From positions 97,873-161,872 of the forward strand of contig NZ_MBLO01000243.1 in the NCBI RefSeq assembly GCF_001854805.1: a stretch of 64,000 bases of DNA, read 5' to 3'. Position numbers and translations under genes: made by a program. The stretch is from Pseudofrankia coriaricola (GTDB lineage: Bacteria > Actinomycetota > Actinomycetes > Frankiales > Frankiaceae). The notes under the pieces were generated by a model. The model did not search any database, was not told where the DNA came from, and saw only the letters and a list, made by a program, of their open reading frames with translations. Shown here one piece after another: positions 18,140 to 27,548 of the stretch (position 1 is the first letter of the stretch; each line of letters opens with the position of its first letter).

Positions 18140-18397
18140 GTGTACCGGTCCTTGCTCACAAGCAAGATCCATCGCGCCGCCGCCACCCAGGCCGACCCGC
18201 ACCGCGTCGGTTCGATCAAGATCGACCAGGAGCTGACGGCCGCGGCGGGCCTCATCGAGGGCGAGCAGGTCCGGGTCGTCGACATCGACATCGATAACGG
18301 CGGTCACCTGGCCGCCCATGCCATCCCCGACGTCGTCGACTCCGGCATCGTCGGCGTCGGCTCCGGTGTCCTCGGCGTCAACGGCGCCGTCTCCTGA
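18140..18397 (+). CDS. Degenerate aspartate 1-decarboxylase (PanD)-like protein
   Basis: An 85-aa protein from a GTG with GGGAG upstream. It aligns clearly with the N-terminal two thirds of PanD: 'MYRSLLTSKIHRA', 'GSIKID', 'GLIEGEQVRVVDI', 'NGGHLAAHAI' and 'LGVNGA'. Lys9, His11 and the Gly24-Ser25 self-cleavage site that makes the pyruvoyl group are kept. The substrate Arg54, Thr57 and Tyr58 of the E. coli enzyme are His56, Ala59 and His60 here. There are small insertions, and the last 40-50 residues of PanD are missing. It is either a decayed copy or a pyruvoyl protein with changed chemistry. It lies between an iron box and a siderophore-type N-monooxygenase gene. Confidence 0.7.
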   Translation: MYRSLLTSKIHRAAATQADPHRVGSIKIDQELTAAAGLIEGEQVRVVDIDIDNGGHLAAHAIPDVVDSGIVGVGSGVLGVNGAVS

Positions 18398-18764
18398 CAC
18401 CGCCGCGCTGGCCGTCCGCCCCTTCCGTCCCAACCCGCGGTCCCCGGACTCGCCGGCGTCGGGGATGTCACCTCCCCCGAGCGGCCAGCTCCGCGCCCCG
18501 GGCCGTCAGCACGCCCGCCCGCCCGCACGTCCTGGCGAGCGAACCGGCTGACGCCCCGAGAAGGCACGGCCGACCGGACGACAGAGGCCGGCCCGCGCGG
18601 TCTCCCCACCAGGCCGAACGGCGGCGGCGCGCAGGGAGCGCGAGCCGGCGTTTCCGCCGGCGCGCCGGCGCCCGTCCGCTGCCCGCCCTGCCCGACCTGC
18701 CCGGCTGTACGACGGCCGTCGTTCCGCACCAGCCAACCCGCACCCACACCCACCGGAGGCACCC
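18398..18764. other. Gap between PanD-like gene and N-monooxygenase
   Basis: No gene seen. The last part (18721-18760) carries the ribosome site of the N-monooxygenase. Remnants of a PanD C-terminus in another frame are not convincing. Confidence 0.5.
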
Positions 18765-20150
18765 GTGGTAGGGCGACCGCATCCCGCGGCACCGCAGTCA
18801 ACGCAGACGACGGCGTCGGAGCTCTACGACGTCATCGGCGTCGGGTTCGGTCCGGCGAACCTGGCCCTGGCGATCGCGATCGAGGAGCACAACACGCGCG
18901 TTGACGAGCGGGACCGACGGCGTGCCGTCTTCCTGGAATGCCAGGAGCGGTTCGGTTGGCACCGCGGGATGCTCATCGAGGGCGCCACGATGCAGGTCTC
19001 CTACCTCAAGGACCTGGTAACGCTGCGCAACCCGACCAGCGACTTCAGTTTCCTGGCCTATCTGCACGGCCTCGGGCGGCTGGTCGACTTCATCAACCAC
19101 AAGACGATGTTCCCGCTGCGCCACGAGTTCCACGACTACCTGGAGTGGGCGGCCGGCCGGCTCGACCACCTGGTCCAATACGGCCAGACGGTGACGACCC
19201 TGCGCCCAGTAGTCGAGGACGGTGAGATCACCCACGTCGACGTCGTGAGCCAGGACGGCGACGGCCACACCGTCGTCCGCCGTGCCCGCGACGTCGTAGT
19301 CGCGCTCGGGCTGGAGCCGCGGCTTCCGGCCGGCGTCGCGCTGGATGACCGGGTCTGGCACAACCGCGATCTGCTTGACCGGCTCGGCAACCTGCCGCCG
19401 CTGCGGCACGGCCGGTTCATGGTCATTGGTGCTGGCCAGAGCGGTGCGGAGGTCACCGACCACCTGCACCGGACGTTCCCCAGCGCCGAGGTCCACGCCG
19501 TCTTCGCCCGCTACGGCTACAGCCCGGCGGACAACAGCCCGTTCGCCAACCAGATCTTCGACCCGGACGCCGTCGACGACTTCTTCGAGGCGTCGCCGGA
19601 CGTCCGCCGGATGCTCACCGACTACCACCGCTCGACCAACTACTCCGTCGTCGACATGGATCTCATCGAGGACCTGTACCGGCGGGTCTACCAGGAGAAG
19701 GTGCGCGGCCCGCGCCGCCTGCACCTGCTGCGTGCCTCCCGGCTCGCGGAGCTGGAGCGGCTGGACGACGGGGTGCGCGCGATCGTCGAGTTCCTGCCAA
19801 CCGGCGAGCGACGCGACCTCGACGTCGACGTCGTCGTGTTCGCCACCGGCTACCGGCCACGGGAGCCGCGCGCGCTGCTCGGCGAGGCCGCCGAGGCGTA
19901 CCGCGTCGACGACGCGGGCCGCCCGCTGTTCACCCGCGACTACCGCCTGGTCACGGCCGGTCCCGCCACGGCCGCCGTCTACATCACGGGAGCCACCGAA
20001 CACACCCACGGCATCTCGTCGACCCTGCTGTCCAACGTCGCCGTCCGCGCCGGTGAGATCCTCGCCTCCATCCTCACCCGCGCCGACTCCCCCGCCACGG
20101 CGGACGACGCCCTGGCCGGTGACCATCGCCTCGTCTCCGCGCTGCGCTGA
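18765..20150 (+). CDS. L-ornithine/L-lysine N-monooxygenase (siderophore type)
   Basis: A 461-aa flavin- and NADPH-dependent amine hydroxylase of the PvdA/SidA/IucD family. It has the FAD loop 'GVGFGPANLALAIAI', the substrate-side 'GWHRGMLIEGATMQVSYLKD', 'LRNPTSDFSFLAYL', 'GRLVDFINHKTMFPLRHEF', the NADPH loop 'IGAGQSGAEV', and the C-terminal 'FATGYRPREP' and 'EHTHGISSTLLSNVAVR'. The 'FINHKTMFPLRHEFHDYLEW' region is closer to ornithine hydroxylases than to lysine ones, though I would not exclude lysine. The GTG at 18765 has GGAGG 5 bases upstream. It makes the N-hydroxyl used for hydroxamate iron ligands. No siderophore synthetase is in the window. Confidence 0.92.
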   Translation: MVGRPHPAAPQSTQTTASELYDVIGVGFGPANLALAIAIEEHNTRVDERDRRRAVFLECQERFGWHRGMLIEGATMQVSYLKDLVTLRNPTSDFSFLAYLHGLGRLVDFINHKTMFPLRHEFHDYLEWAAGRLDHLVQYGQTVTTLRPVVEDGEITHVDVVSQDGDGHTVVRRARDVVVALGLEPRLPAGVALDDRVWHNRDLLDRLGNLPPLRHGRFMVIGAGQSGAEVTDHLHRTFPSAEVHAVFARYGYSPADNSPFANQIFDPDAVDDFFEASPDVRRMLTDYHRSTNYSVVDMDLIEDLYRRVYQEKVRGPRRLHLLRASRLAELERLDDGVRAIVEFLPTGERRDLDVDVVVFATGYRPREPRALLGEAAEAYRVDDAGRPLFTRDYRLVTAGPATAAVYITGATEHTHGISSTLLSNVAVRAGEILASILTRADSPATADDALAGDHRLVSALR

Positions 20151-20159
20151 CACCGGGAG

Positions 20160-21326
20160 CTACGCCGACTGGTGGCCGCCGAGCAGGAGCTGGCGGTAGC
20201 TGGGGAAGTCGGGGTAGCCGGTCGCCTGGTAAAGGGCGTCGGCGACGGCGCGGGCGAAGGTGTCCGCCGCGGCGGCGAGCAGCTCGTTGAGGTTGCCCGC
20301 CGGGCGGGCGCCGGTGGCCAGGGCGAAGACGGAATCACCGTCAACCATCGTGTGCACCGGGCGGATCGCCCGCGCCATCCCGTCGTGCGCGCTCGAGGCG
20401 AGCCGCCAGCACTGGGCCTTCGTCAGTATGGCGTCAGTCGCGACGACACCGATCGTGGTGTTCATGAGCAGGCCCGGAGCCGGCGCCTGGGCGGGCGTCG
20501 AGCCCCGCGGGCCGGACTCGTGGGCCGCCGTGGCGAAGTCCGGCGGGAACGGCCTCGGCGCCCGGTCCGAGGCCAGCCAGGCCGCGAGCAGCTGGGCGTC
20601 CGGCGGAGGTAGCTCGGCGTCCAGGTCGCCGTAGAGACGGCCGGTGCGCGGGTCGACGGCGGAGCCCGCCGAGTTGACCACGGCCAACGCCGCCACGGTC
20701 GTCCCGTCGCCGAGCACTGTCGACGCCCCGCCGACCCCGCCCGCGAGGGCGTCGCTGACCGCGCCCGTCCCGGCGCCGACGGTGCCGCGCGTCATGGGCC
20801 CGGCGGTCGCGTTGTCGTAGGCGAGCGCGCCGAGCTCCGGCCCGGGTACCGCGTGTGACGCCGGCGAGGCGCCACCGCGGCCCAGATCGAAGATCACCGC
20901 TCCGGGGACGATCGGGACGACCCCCGCCGGCCCGACCGGGAAGCCGATGTCCGCGTCCGCGAGCCGGCGCATCACCCCGTCCGCGGCTGACAGCCCGAAG
21001 GCGCTCCCGCCAGTCAGCACCACCGCGTGTACCAGCTCGACGGCGTTGCGAGGGTCGAGCAGATCGGTCTCCCGGGTCCCCGGCGACCCGCCGGCGACGT
21101 CGACTCCGCCGACCGCCCCGCCCGGCGGCGCGAGGACGACGGTCACCCCGGTCCGCCACCCGCCGCCGATCCGCTGCGCATGCCCGACGGCGATCCCCGG
21201 CACGTCCGTCAGCGACCCGCCAAGCCCCTGGGCCACCGGTCCCGTGGCGGCGCCGGTGACCGCGCCCGTGGCTACGGCCTCAGCTGGTCGGCCCGAAAGC
21301 TTCATCGCCCGCATTCTGCCGGCCAC
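20160..21326 (-). CDS. P1 family peptidase (DmpA/BapA-like)
   Basis: A 388-aa N-terminal-nucleophile hydrolase of family S58, related to DmpA L-aminopeptidase/D-esterase. It has the family opening 'SLTDVPGIAVGHA', then 'VVLTGGSAFGLSAADGV', 'VPIVPGAVIFDLG', 'GTVGAGTGAVSDALAGGVG' and 'ALAVVNSAGSAVDPRTG'. These proteins are made as a precursor that cuts itself in this last region to expose the nucleophile. The Ser/Gly pair here fits, but I have not fixed the exact bond. The GTG start at 21326 has GGAGG at good spacing. It is convergent with the N-monooxygenase, 9 bases apart. Confidence 0.88.
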   Translation of the reverse strand: MAGRMRAMKLSGRPAEAVATGAVTGAATGPVAQGLGGSLTDVPGIAVGHAQRIGGGWRTGVTVVLAPPGGAVGGVDVAGGSPGTRETDLLDPRNAVELVHAVVLTGGSAFGLSAADGVMRRLADADIGFPVGPAGVVPIVPGAVIFDLGRGGASPASHAVPGPELGALAYDNATAGPMTRGTVGAGTGAVSDALAGGVGGASTVLGDGTTVAALAVVNSAGSAVDPRTGRLYGDLDAELPPPDAQLLAAWLASDRAPRPFPPDFATAAHESGPRGSTPAQAPAPGLLMNTTIGVVATDAILTKAQCWRLASSAHDGMARAIRPVHTMVDGDSVFALATGARPAGNLNELLAAAADTFARAVADALYQATGYPDFPSYRQLLLGGHQSA

Positions 21327-21714
21327 GCCACCTCCGCGCGACCGGCACTAGTTCAGGCGGCGCAGACCGGCGAGACGGCGGAGGTCGAGGACGCGCAGCC
21401 GCTCGGCGACGCGCTCCAGCAGGGCTGGGTCGTCCACGAACGTGACGGGCCCCTTCGCGGGCGGCACCGGCCGACGCACTCGCCGCGGCAGCGGCGTGGC
21501 GTCTCCTAGTCCTGTGCTCGGACGCACCCGGCTCCTCCGTCGCCAAACCCCGGCCAAAGTCCGACAGCCCCCACCCTGTCATTCTGGCCGCCCCCGCACC
21601 ACCAGAAACCCCGACTCTGCCATGGCCAGGCACTTCGCGTGGATGCGGGGCCCGTCGGCGTGGACGCCGGCCCGTCGGCGTGGACGCGGGGCCCGCCGAC
21701 CCGGTCCCGCCGCG
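21327..21714. other. Region between carboxylase operon and P1 peptidase
   Basis: No gene seen. It should contain the end of the lipid-synthase operon transcript and the promoter of the P1 peptidase. A three-unit tandem repeat lies at 21637-21698. Confidence 0.5.
21637..21698. repeat. 20-21-bp tandem repeat, three copies
   Basis: Three units beginning GCGTGGA (21637, 21658 and 21678) follow the accC stop codon on the minus strand by 17 bases. Each contains a GGCCCG core. It may sit in the 3' untranslated region of the operon. Confidence 0.8.
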
Positions 21715-23094
21715 TCACCGAGCGTGGCTGCCCAGACCAGGTGGGGCGGACTGACGGAGGGCGTCGGCGAGCGACGTGTCGTGGGTGGCCGAGCGGAACC
21801 GGGAGTCGTCGAGCACCTGGCGCAGGAACGGCACCGTCGTCGACACGCCGGGGCCGGCGAGCCGCAGCTCCTCGAGCGCGGCGCGCATCCGGCGCAGCGC
21901 GCCGTCACGGTCCGGCGCCCAGACGACGAGCTTGGCCAGCAGCGAGTCGTACATCGCCGGGATCCGGTAGCCGGGGAAGGCGTGGCTGTCCACCCGCACG
22001 AACGGCCCGCCGGGCAGGTGGCACTCCTCGATCACGCCGGGTGTCGGCGCGAAGGCGCGGGCCGGGTCCTCGGCGTTGATCCGGCACTCCAGCGCGGCGC
22101 CGCGCGGCTGGACCGCGTCCTGGGTGAGGTCGAGCTTCTCCCCGGCGGCGACCCGGAACTGCTCGGCGACGATGTCGATACCGGTGACCATCTCGGTCAC
22201 GGGGTGCTCGACCTGCAGGCGGCAGTTGACCTCCATGAAGTAGTAGTTGCCGTCCGGGTCGACGAGGAACTCGACCGTGCCGGCGCCGACGAACCCGGCC
22301 GCGCCGGTGCCACGCAGCGCGTCCCGGCCCATCCGCTCCACCAGGTCGGCGGGCAGGCCAGGGGCCGGGGTCTCCTCGACCAGCTTCTGGTGGCGGCGCT
22401 GCACCGAGCAGTCGCGGGCGCCGAGGTGCACGCCGTTGCCGTACTGGTCGAAGAGCACCTGGATCTCGACGTGCCGGGCCGACGGCAGGTAACGCTCGAC
22501 ATACACCCGGCCGTCGCCGAAGACAGCCTGCGCGCTGGCGCGGGTCTCGGTGTAGGCGCGTAGGAACTCCTCCGGCTGCACCACGATCCGCATGCCCCGG
22601 CCGCCGCCGCCCGCGGCCGCCTTGATGATGACCGGGTAGCCGATGGAGTCCGCGAACGCCCGCGCCTCGTCGGCGTGGTCGAGGGCGGTGTGGCTGCCGG
22701 GCAGCAGCGGCAGGCCGGCAGCCACCATCATCGCCCGGGCGACGGCCTTGTCACCGAGGCGTTCCAGCACCCCCGACGGCGGCCCGACGAACGTCAGCCC
22801 TTCGGCCTCGCAGACCTCGGCGAGGTCCGGGTTCTCCGAGAGGAACCCGTAGCCGGGATGGATGGCGTCCGCGCCGCCGAGCCGAGCCGCCTCGATGATC
22901 GCGGGAATGCTGAGGTAGCTGCGCCCGGAGGGCGCCGGGCCGATGTGGATGGCGCGGTCGGCCTGGTGGACCACGGCCGAGTCCCGGTCGGCGGTCGAGT
23001 AGACGGCGACGGTGCGCAGGCCGAGCTCGCGGCAGGTGCGCACGACCCGCAGCGCGATCTCGCCCCGGTTGGCGATCAGGACAGTGGTGACCAT
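21715..23094 (-). CDS. accC: Biotin carboxylase, AccC
   Basis: A 459-aa biotin carboxylase, full length (E. coli AccC is 449). It has the N-terminal 'VLIANRGEIALRVVRTCREL' and 'AIHPGYGFLSENP', the ATP-grasp Gly loop 'AAAGGGGRGM', 'ARDCSVQRRHQKLVEE' and the catalytic 'EVNCRLQVEHPVTEMVTG'. It carboxylates the biotin of AccB with ATP and bicarbonate. Its ATG overlaps the stop of accB by one base, so the two are coupled. It is the last gene of the six-gene synthase operon. Actinobacteria usually fuse BC and BCCP in one alpha chain for primary metabolism, so a separate AccC here suggests a dedicated malonyl-CoA source. Confidence 0.95.
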   Translation of the reverse strand: MVTTVLIANRGEIALRVVRTCRELGLRTVAVYSTADRDSAVVHQADRAIHIGPAPSGRSYLSIPAIIEAARLGGADAIHPGYGFLSENPDLAEVCEAEGLTFVGPPSGVLERLGDKAVARAMMVAAGLPLLPGSHTALDHADEARAFADSIGYPVIIKAAAGGGGRGMRIVVQPEEFLRAYTETRASAQAVFGDGRVYVERYLPSARHVEIQVLFDQYGNGVHLGARDCSVQRRHQKLVEETPAPGLPADLVERMGRDALRGTGAAGFVGAGTVEFLVDPDGNYYFMEVNCRLQVEHPVTEMVTGIDIVAEQFRVAAGEKLDLTQDAVQPRGAALECRINAEDPARAFAPTPGVIEECHLPGGPFVRVDSHAFPGYRIPAMYDSLLAKLVVWAPDRDGALRRMRAALEELRLAGPGVSTTVPFLRQVLDDSRFRSATHDTSLADALRQSAPPGLGSHAR

Positions 23095-23834
23095 CAGGCC
23101 GCGGCCACCGGGGCGAGCAGGAACAGCCGGTCGCCGAACTCGACGCCGCCGCCGTCCGGCCGGCACACCTCGACGATCCGGCCGGACTGGCTGGCCTCGA
23201 TCGGGATCATCAGCTTCATCACCTCGAGGATGGCGAGCTGCTGGCCGGCCTTGACCGTGTCGCCGACCCGGACGAACGGGCGCGCCCCCGGCTCGGGCGC
23301 GTGGTAGAAGACCCCGACGCTGGGCGAGGTCACCTCGATCTGGCCCGCGGCCGGCGGCCCACCGGCCTCCCGGCCAGCCTGGCGGTCGTCGTCGGCAGCC
23401 GCGCCGGTGGCGGTGGCGGCGCCCGGTGCGGCGCCCCTGCCCGTGGCGGCGCCCGCCGGCGCCAGGTCCCGTCGGGGCGCCGGGACACCGCGCCGCGACC
23501 AGCCGTTCGCGGCGGCCTGGTCGACGCCGTTCGTGGTGGGCTCGTCCCAGCCGTATCCCGCCGTGCCGGCGGAGCCGCCGTCCGACCAGGAGACCTCGAC
23601 GGTCAGCGGCCCGGCGGTGACGCGCAGGCGCGTCGGGGGCCGGCCGGCCTCCTCGCACAGCGCGACAGCGTTGTGCCGGACCGCGGTGAGGACGAGGTCC
23701 AGGTCGGCGACGCCGAGGCCGGCCAGAGCCGGGCCGGAGTGGTCGGCGACGCCGGGCGGCGTATGGCCGTCGCCGGCCAGGTCCGCGCCGGATGGAGGAG
23801 TGTCGGGGCGGCGGGCGGTACTGATGGTGCTCAT
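23094..23834 (-). CDS. accB: Biotin carboxyl carrier protein, AccB
   Basis: A 246-aa BCCP. The C-terminal biotinyl domain (about aa 165-242) has the acceptor site '[12 protein letters not shown]', with the biotin Lys at 207. The usual AMKM reads VMKL, which is seen in other AccB proteins. The N-terminal 90 residues hold a small predicted alpha/beta part ('[21 protein letters not shown]'), followed by a Gly/Ala-rich linker that lets the biotin arm swing. It starts by a four-base overlap with the upstream accDA stop and ends in a one-base overlap with accC. Confidence 0.93.
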   Translation of the reverse strand: MSTISTARRPDTPPSGADLAGDGHTPPGVADHSGPALAGLGVADLDLVLTAVRHNAVALCEEAGRPPTRLRVTAGPLTVEVSWSDGGSAGTAGYGWDEPTTNGVDQAAANGWSRRGVPAPRRDLAPAGAATGRGAAPGAATATGAAADDDRQAGREAGGPPAAGQIEVTSPSVGVFYHAPEPGARPFVRVGDTVKAGQQLAILEVMKLMIPIEASQSGRIVEVCRPDGGGVEFGDRLFLLAPVAAA

Positions 23835-25795
23835 GCGGGGGCTCCCTGCTCTGCGGCGGTCGGGTCTGCCTTCTCGGCGCCACCGTCGGCCACAGGCCCC
23901 CCGTTTCCGTCGGCCTGCCCGTGTGGCGCGTCGGCGCCGGCCGCCGGGAACGCGGTGGACGCCGTCGGCGCGGGTGAGGTCGGCGGCGTGGGCTCGGCGG
24001 ACGGCGCGGATGCGGTGGACGGCGACTCCGGGGACGGCGCGGGCGCGCCAAAGCGGCGAAAGCGGGCGTGCCGGCCGGCGACGAGTTCGGCCGGCCCCTG
24101 GCCGACGAGCTCGCCGAGAACGTCGCGCAGCGCGGCCTCGACGAGAGCGGCGGCCTGTACGGGGTCAGCCCCCGAGCCGCCGTCGGGCTCGGGCACGACG
24201 GCGTCGATGACGCCGAGGCCGAGCAGCTGGCGGGCGTCGACCCGCAGCGCCTCCGCGGCCCGCGGCGCCGCCGCCGGGTCCTTCCACAGGATCGCGGCGC
24301 ACCCCTCGGGGCTGATCACCGAGTAGACGGCGTTCGCGCACATGAGGACCCGGTCGGCGACGGCGAGCGCGAGCGCTCCCCCGCTGCCGCCCTCGCCGGT
24401 GACGAGCGCGACGACGGGCACCGGGAGCGCGCCCATGAGCCGGAGGTTCTCGGCGATCGCGACCGACTGGCCGCGTTCCTCGGCCTCGATCCCGGGGTGG
24501 GCGCCCGCCGTGTCGATGAAGGTGACGACGGGCAGGCCGAGCTTCGCGGCCAGCCGCATCACCCGGGCCGCCTTGCGGTAGCCGGCGGGGCTCGGCATGC
24601 CGAAGTTGCGCGCCGTCAGCTCCTCGACGGTGTGCCCCTTCTGGGTTCCCATGACGGCGACGCCGAGGTTGCCGAGCCGGCCGAGGCCCGCGACCATGGC
24701 CGGGCAGTCGGCACCCGCCCTGTCCCCGTGCAGCTCGTTGAAGTCGTCGAGCATGAGCGAGACCAGGTCCAGCGTGGTCGGCCGGGTGAGCCCGCGCGCC
24801 AGCCGGACGACGTCCCACGGGTGCCTGGGCGGCAGCCGCGACGGGTCGGTGATCATGCTTCCCGACGGCGCGGGACCAGCCGGCGCGGCGCCACTCGGCG
24901 CCGGCTGGCTGTCGGCCGCCTGGGCCGTGGCGGGCGCGCGGCGGCCCGAGGCCGCGACGGTCAGCAGGCGCGACAGCATCGCGCGCAGGTCGCCGCGCGG
25001 CACGATCTGGTCGACGATGCCGTGCTCCAGCAGGAACTCGGCCGTCTGGAAGCCCGGCGGCAGGCTCTGGCGGATCGTCTGCTCGATCACCCGCGGCCCC
25101 GCGAAGCCGAGCCGGGCACCCGGCTCGGCCACGATCACGTCGCACAGGGTCGCGAACGACGCGGCCACGCCGCCGAACGTCGGATCGGTGACCAGCGCGA
25201 TGGTGAGCACGCCGGCCTCGTCGAGCCGGCCGAGCATCTGGCTGGTCTTGGCCATCTGCATGAGGGAGAGCACGCCCTCCTGCATGCGGGCTCCCCCGGA
25301 CGACGTCACCAGCAGCAGTGGCACCCGCTCGGCGAGCGCCAGCTCCCCCGCGCGGGTGATGGCCTCCCCGACCGCGGAGCCGAGGCTGCCGCCGAGAAAC
25401 TGGAAGTCCATGGCGGCGACGACGACCGGCGCCCCGTCCAGGTGGCCGCGCGCGCAGAGCACCGCCTCGTCGAGGCCGGTCGCCGTCTTGGCCTTCGCCA
25501 GCCGCTCGGCGTACGGCCGGGTGTCTGTGAACCGCAGCGGGTCGGGGTCCGCCGGCTCGGGCGTCGGGAGCTCGGACCAGCCTGGATCGAGCAGCAGCGC
25601 GATCCGCTCCGGCGCGGTCAGCGGGGCGTGCCAGCCGCAGTCGGGACAGACCCGGGCGGTCGCGAGGAACCGCTTGCCATAGAGCAGTGCGCGGCAGCGC
25701 CCGCACAGGTGCCACGCCGACCGGTCGACGACGTCTCGGCCCGCGCCGGCTTCCCCGGCGGGCCGCGCGGTGGCGGGCGCTCCGGAGGCGCTCAC
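23831..25795 (-). CDS. accDA: Fused acetyl-CoA carboxylase carboxyltransferase (AccD-AccA)
   Basis: A 654-aa fusion of both carboxyltransferase subunits. The AccD part (aa 1 to about 300) starts with the zinc ribbon Cys31/Cys34/Cys50/Cys53 and continues with '[17 protein letters not shown]' and '[10 protein letters not shown]'. The AccA part (about 325-570) has '[20 protein letters not shown]', '[17 protein letters not shown]' and '[18 protein letters not shown]'. A low-complexity Ala/Pro tail ends it. It transfers CO2 from biotin to acetyl-CoA, giving malonyl-CoA for the adjacent synthase. The GTG start at 25795 overlaps the enoyl reductase stop by four bases. Confidence 0.95.
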   Translation of the reverse strand: MSASGAPATARPAGEAGAGRDVVDRSAWHLCGRCRALLYGKRFLATARVCPDCGWHAPLTAPERIALLLDPGWSELPTPEPADPDPLRFTDTRPYAERLAKAKTATGLDEAVLCARGHLDGAPVVVAAMDFQFLGGSLGSAVGEAITRAGELALAERVPLLLVTSSGGARMQEGVLSLMQMAKTSQMLGRLDEAGVLTIALVTDPTFGGVAASFATLCDVIVAEPGARLGFAGPRVIEQTIRQSLPPGFQTAEFLLEHGIVDQIVPRGDLRAMLSRLLTVAASGRRAPATAQAADSQPAPSGAAPAGPAPSGSMITDPSRLPPRHPWDVVRLARGLTRPTTLDLVSLMLDDFNELHGDRAGADCPAMVAGLGRLGNLGVAVMGTQKGHTVEELTARNFGMPSPAGYRKAARVMRLAAKLGLPVVTFIDTAGAHPGIEAEERGQSVAIAENLRLMGALPVPVVALVTGEGGSGGALALAVADRVLMCANAVYSVISPEGCAAILWKDPAAAPRAAEALRVDARQLLGLGVIDAVVPEPDGGSGADPVQAAALVEAALRDVLGELVGQGPAELVAGRHARFRRFGAPAPSPESPSTASAPSAEPTPPTSPAPTASTAFPAAGADAPHGQADGNGGPVADGGAEKADPTAAEQGAPA

Positions 25796-27543
25796 GCCGC
25801 GCCCCGGTACGCGACGGGGCCACCGGCGACGAGGGTGGCGGCGACGGAGCCGGCGGGTGCGCCGGCGGGTGGCCGGTAGCCGGCCGCGGCGGCCGGCAGG
25901 TACCCGCCGGCGAAGCGCAGGGCGGCCGCCCGGGCGGCGTAGGCCGCGCCGAGCATCAGCTCATCCGCGACGTCGACCACGCTGCGGCTGGTCACGTCGG
26001 CGAGGTAGCTGCCCTCGGCCCACTCGTTGAACGCGCCGAGCGCCGGGCCGCACCAGATCTGGTAGTCGGTGACCCGGTCGGCGGCCGCGGAGATCGCCCA
26101 GCTCGACGACAGGCCGAGGTACCAGCGGAATACCAGCGCCATCCGCCGCTTCGGGTTGCCCTCGGCGCGGGTGATCTGCTCGGGGTCGCGGCGGTTGAAG
26201 TAGGCGACGGTGTCGGCCCAGACATCGGCGACCGGGCGGCGCAGCACCGAACGCTCCAGCCAGTCGACGTCGGCGGCGGGCAGCGCCTCGAGCCCGTCGT
26301 GCGCCCGGTACATCTCCAGCAGCCGCCGGGCGCGGCCGGCGAACATCGTGCCGGACCGCAGCACCTGGACCTCGGCGCCGATCTCGAACATGTCCGACGC
26401 GGGCGCGAGGTCGACGTCGGTCGGGCCGGCGCGGCCCAGCAGCGCCTTCGCCGGCTCCGACTGGCCGGACTCGACGCACGACTGGTTGACCGAGCCGGTG
26501 ACCACGTAGGCGGCGCCCATCGCGAACGCGGCCAGCACGGCCGCGGGCGTGCCGATGCCGCCCGCGGCGCCGACCCGTGGCGGGCGCCGGTAGCCGAGCT
26601 CGGCGGCGACGGCGTCGCGCAGCCGGATGATCTCCGGGAGGAGCACCGCGAGCGGGCGACGATCGGTGTGCCCGCCGGAGTCGGCCTCGACGGTGACGTC
26701 GTCGGCCATCGGCACCGCCCTCGCCAGCTCGGCCTGCTCGGCGGTGACGGTCCCCGCCGCCACCAGCGCCCGCACGATCGGCTCGGGCGCGGGGCGCAGG
26801 AAGTGCTCCGCGACCTCCTGGCGGGACAGCTTCGCGACCACCCGGTGGCTGGCGACGGGCCGGCCGGACCGGTCGCGGTGCAGGCCCGAGACACGGTAGG
26901 CGACGATCTGCGGGGTGAGCGCCACGAACGCCGACGCCTCGACGCAGCGAACCTGGTGGCGCAGGCAGGCGGCCAGGGTGGCCCGCTCCAGCTCCAGCTC
27001 GTTCGGGCTGTGGATGAGGTTGCAGGCGAACGGCGCCGCGCCGACGCCGCGGCGGATCTCGGCGAGCGCGGTGTCCAGCCGGTCGGGCAGGACACCCGCG
27101 GCTCCGAACGACGCGAGCAGGCCGGCGCGGGCCAGGGCGATGACCATCCGGGGCGAGGCGATGCCGTTGGCCATCGCGCCGGTCATGTAGGACAGGCGGA
27201 CGCCGTGGTCGGCACGGAACCCGGCCGCGCCGAGCTGCTCGGGCAGTGTGGGCGGGGCGACGGCGAGCACCGCCGCGCCGGCGGCGTGGGCGGCCGCCGG
27301 GTCCGCGGTCACCGCGAGCCGGCCCGCCTGGTCGCGGACCAGCAGGCAGGGGTTCCCCACCCGGGCAAGCGCCGCGTAGATGTCGCGCCCCGTGCGTCCG
27401 AGACCGTCGGCGTCGAGGGTGGCCGGCACGTCGGCGCCTCGGCCGGCCGCGCGCGGGCCGCCCGCCGCGGGCCGGACCGCCTGGGGTGGGACGGATGTCA
27501 TGGGCGGGGCCGGTCGTGCGAGGGCTGGGGGTGGTGTCGTCAC
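25792..27543 (-). CDS. PfaD-type enoyl reductase of a PUFA-like synthase
   Basis: A 583-aa flavin-dependent enoyl reductase of the PfaD family (nitronate monooxygenase-like TIM barrel). Visible signatures are '[20 protein letters not shown]', '[11 protein letters not shown]', '[15 protein letters not shown]', '[16 protein letters not shown]', '[31 protein letters not shown]', '[23 protein letters not shown]' and the C-terminal '[10 protein letters not shown]' and '[12 protein letters not shown]'. Together they separate PfaD from plain 2-nitropropane dioxygenases. It reduces the trans double bond of an ACP-bound chain in PUFA synthases. The GTG start at 27543 has AAGGAG inside the end of the dehydratase gene, which stops only 5 bases earlier. 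Confidence 0.93.
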   Translation of the reverse strand: MTTPPPALARPAPPMTSVPPQAVRPAAGGPRAAGRGADVPATLDADGLGRTGRDIYAALARVGNPCLLVRDQAGRLAVTADPAAAHAAGAAVLAVAPPTLPEQLGAAGFRADHGVRLSYMTGAMANGIASPRMVIALARAGLLASFGAAGVLPDRLDTALAEIRRGVGAAPFACNLIHSPNELELERATLAACLRHQVRCVEASAFVALTPQIVAYRVSGLHRDRSGRPVASHRVVAKLSRQEVAEHFLRPAPEPIVRALVAAGTVTAEQAELARAVPMADDVTVEADSGGHTDRRPLAVLLPEIIRLRDAVAAELGYRRPPRVGAAGGIGTPAAVLAAFAMGAAYVVTGSVNQSCVESGQSEPAKALLGRAGPTDVDLAPASDMFEIGAEVQVLRSGTMFAGRARRLLEMYRAHDGLEALPAADVDWLERSVLRRPVADVWADTVAYFNRRDPEQITRAEGNPKRRMALVFRWYLGLSSSWAISAAADRVTDYQIWCGPALGAFNEWAEGSYLADVTSRSVVDVADELMLGAAYAARAAALRFAGGYLPAAAAGYRPPAGAPAGSVAATLVAGGPVAYRGAA

Positions 27544-27548
27544 GATGC

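Noticed and set aside
18318..18551. A second frame after the PanD-like stop with 'AALAVRP', resembling the missing PanD C-terminus
   Set aside because: Only a few residues match before it turns into Pro/Arg-rich sequence, so a simple frameshift does not restore PanD.
18798..20153. A 451-codon open frame antisense to the N-monooxygenase
   Set aside because: The plus frame is an unmistakable FAD/NADPH enzyme; the antisense frame is low-complexity and has no motif.
25792..27543. Reading the PfaD-like gene as a plain nitronate monooxygenase
   Set aside because: The C-terminal region and the neighbourhood (synthase, dehydratase) fit PfaD, not the stand-alone enzyme.
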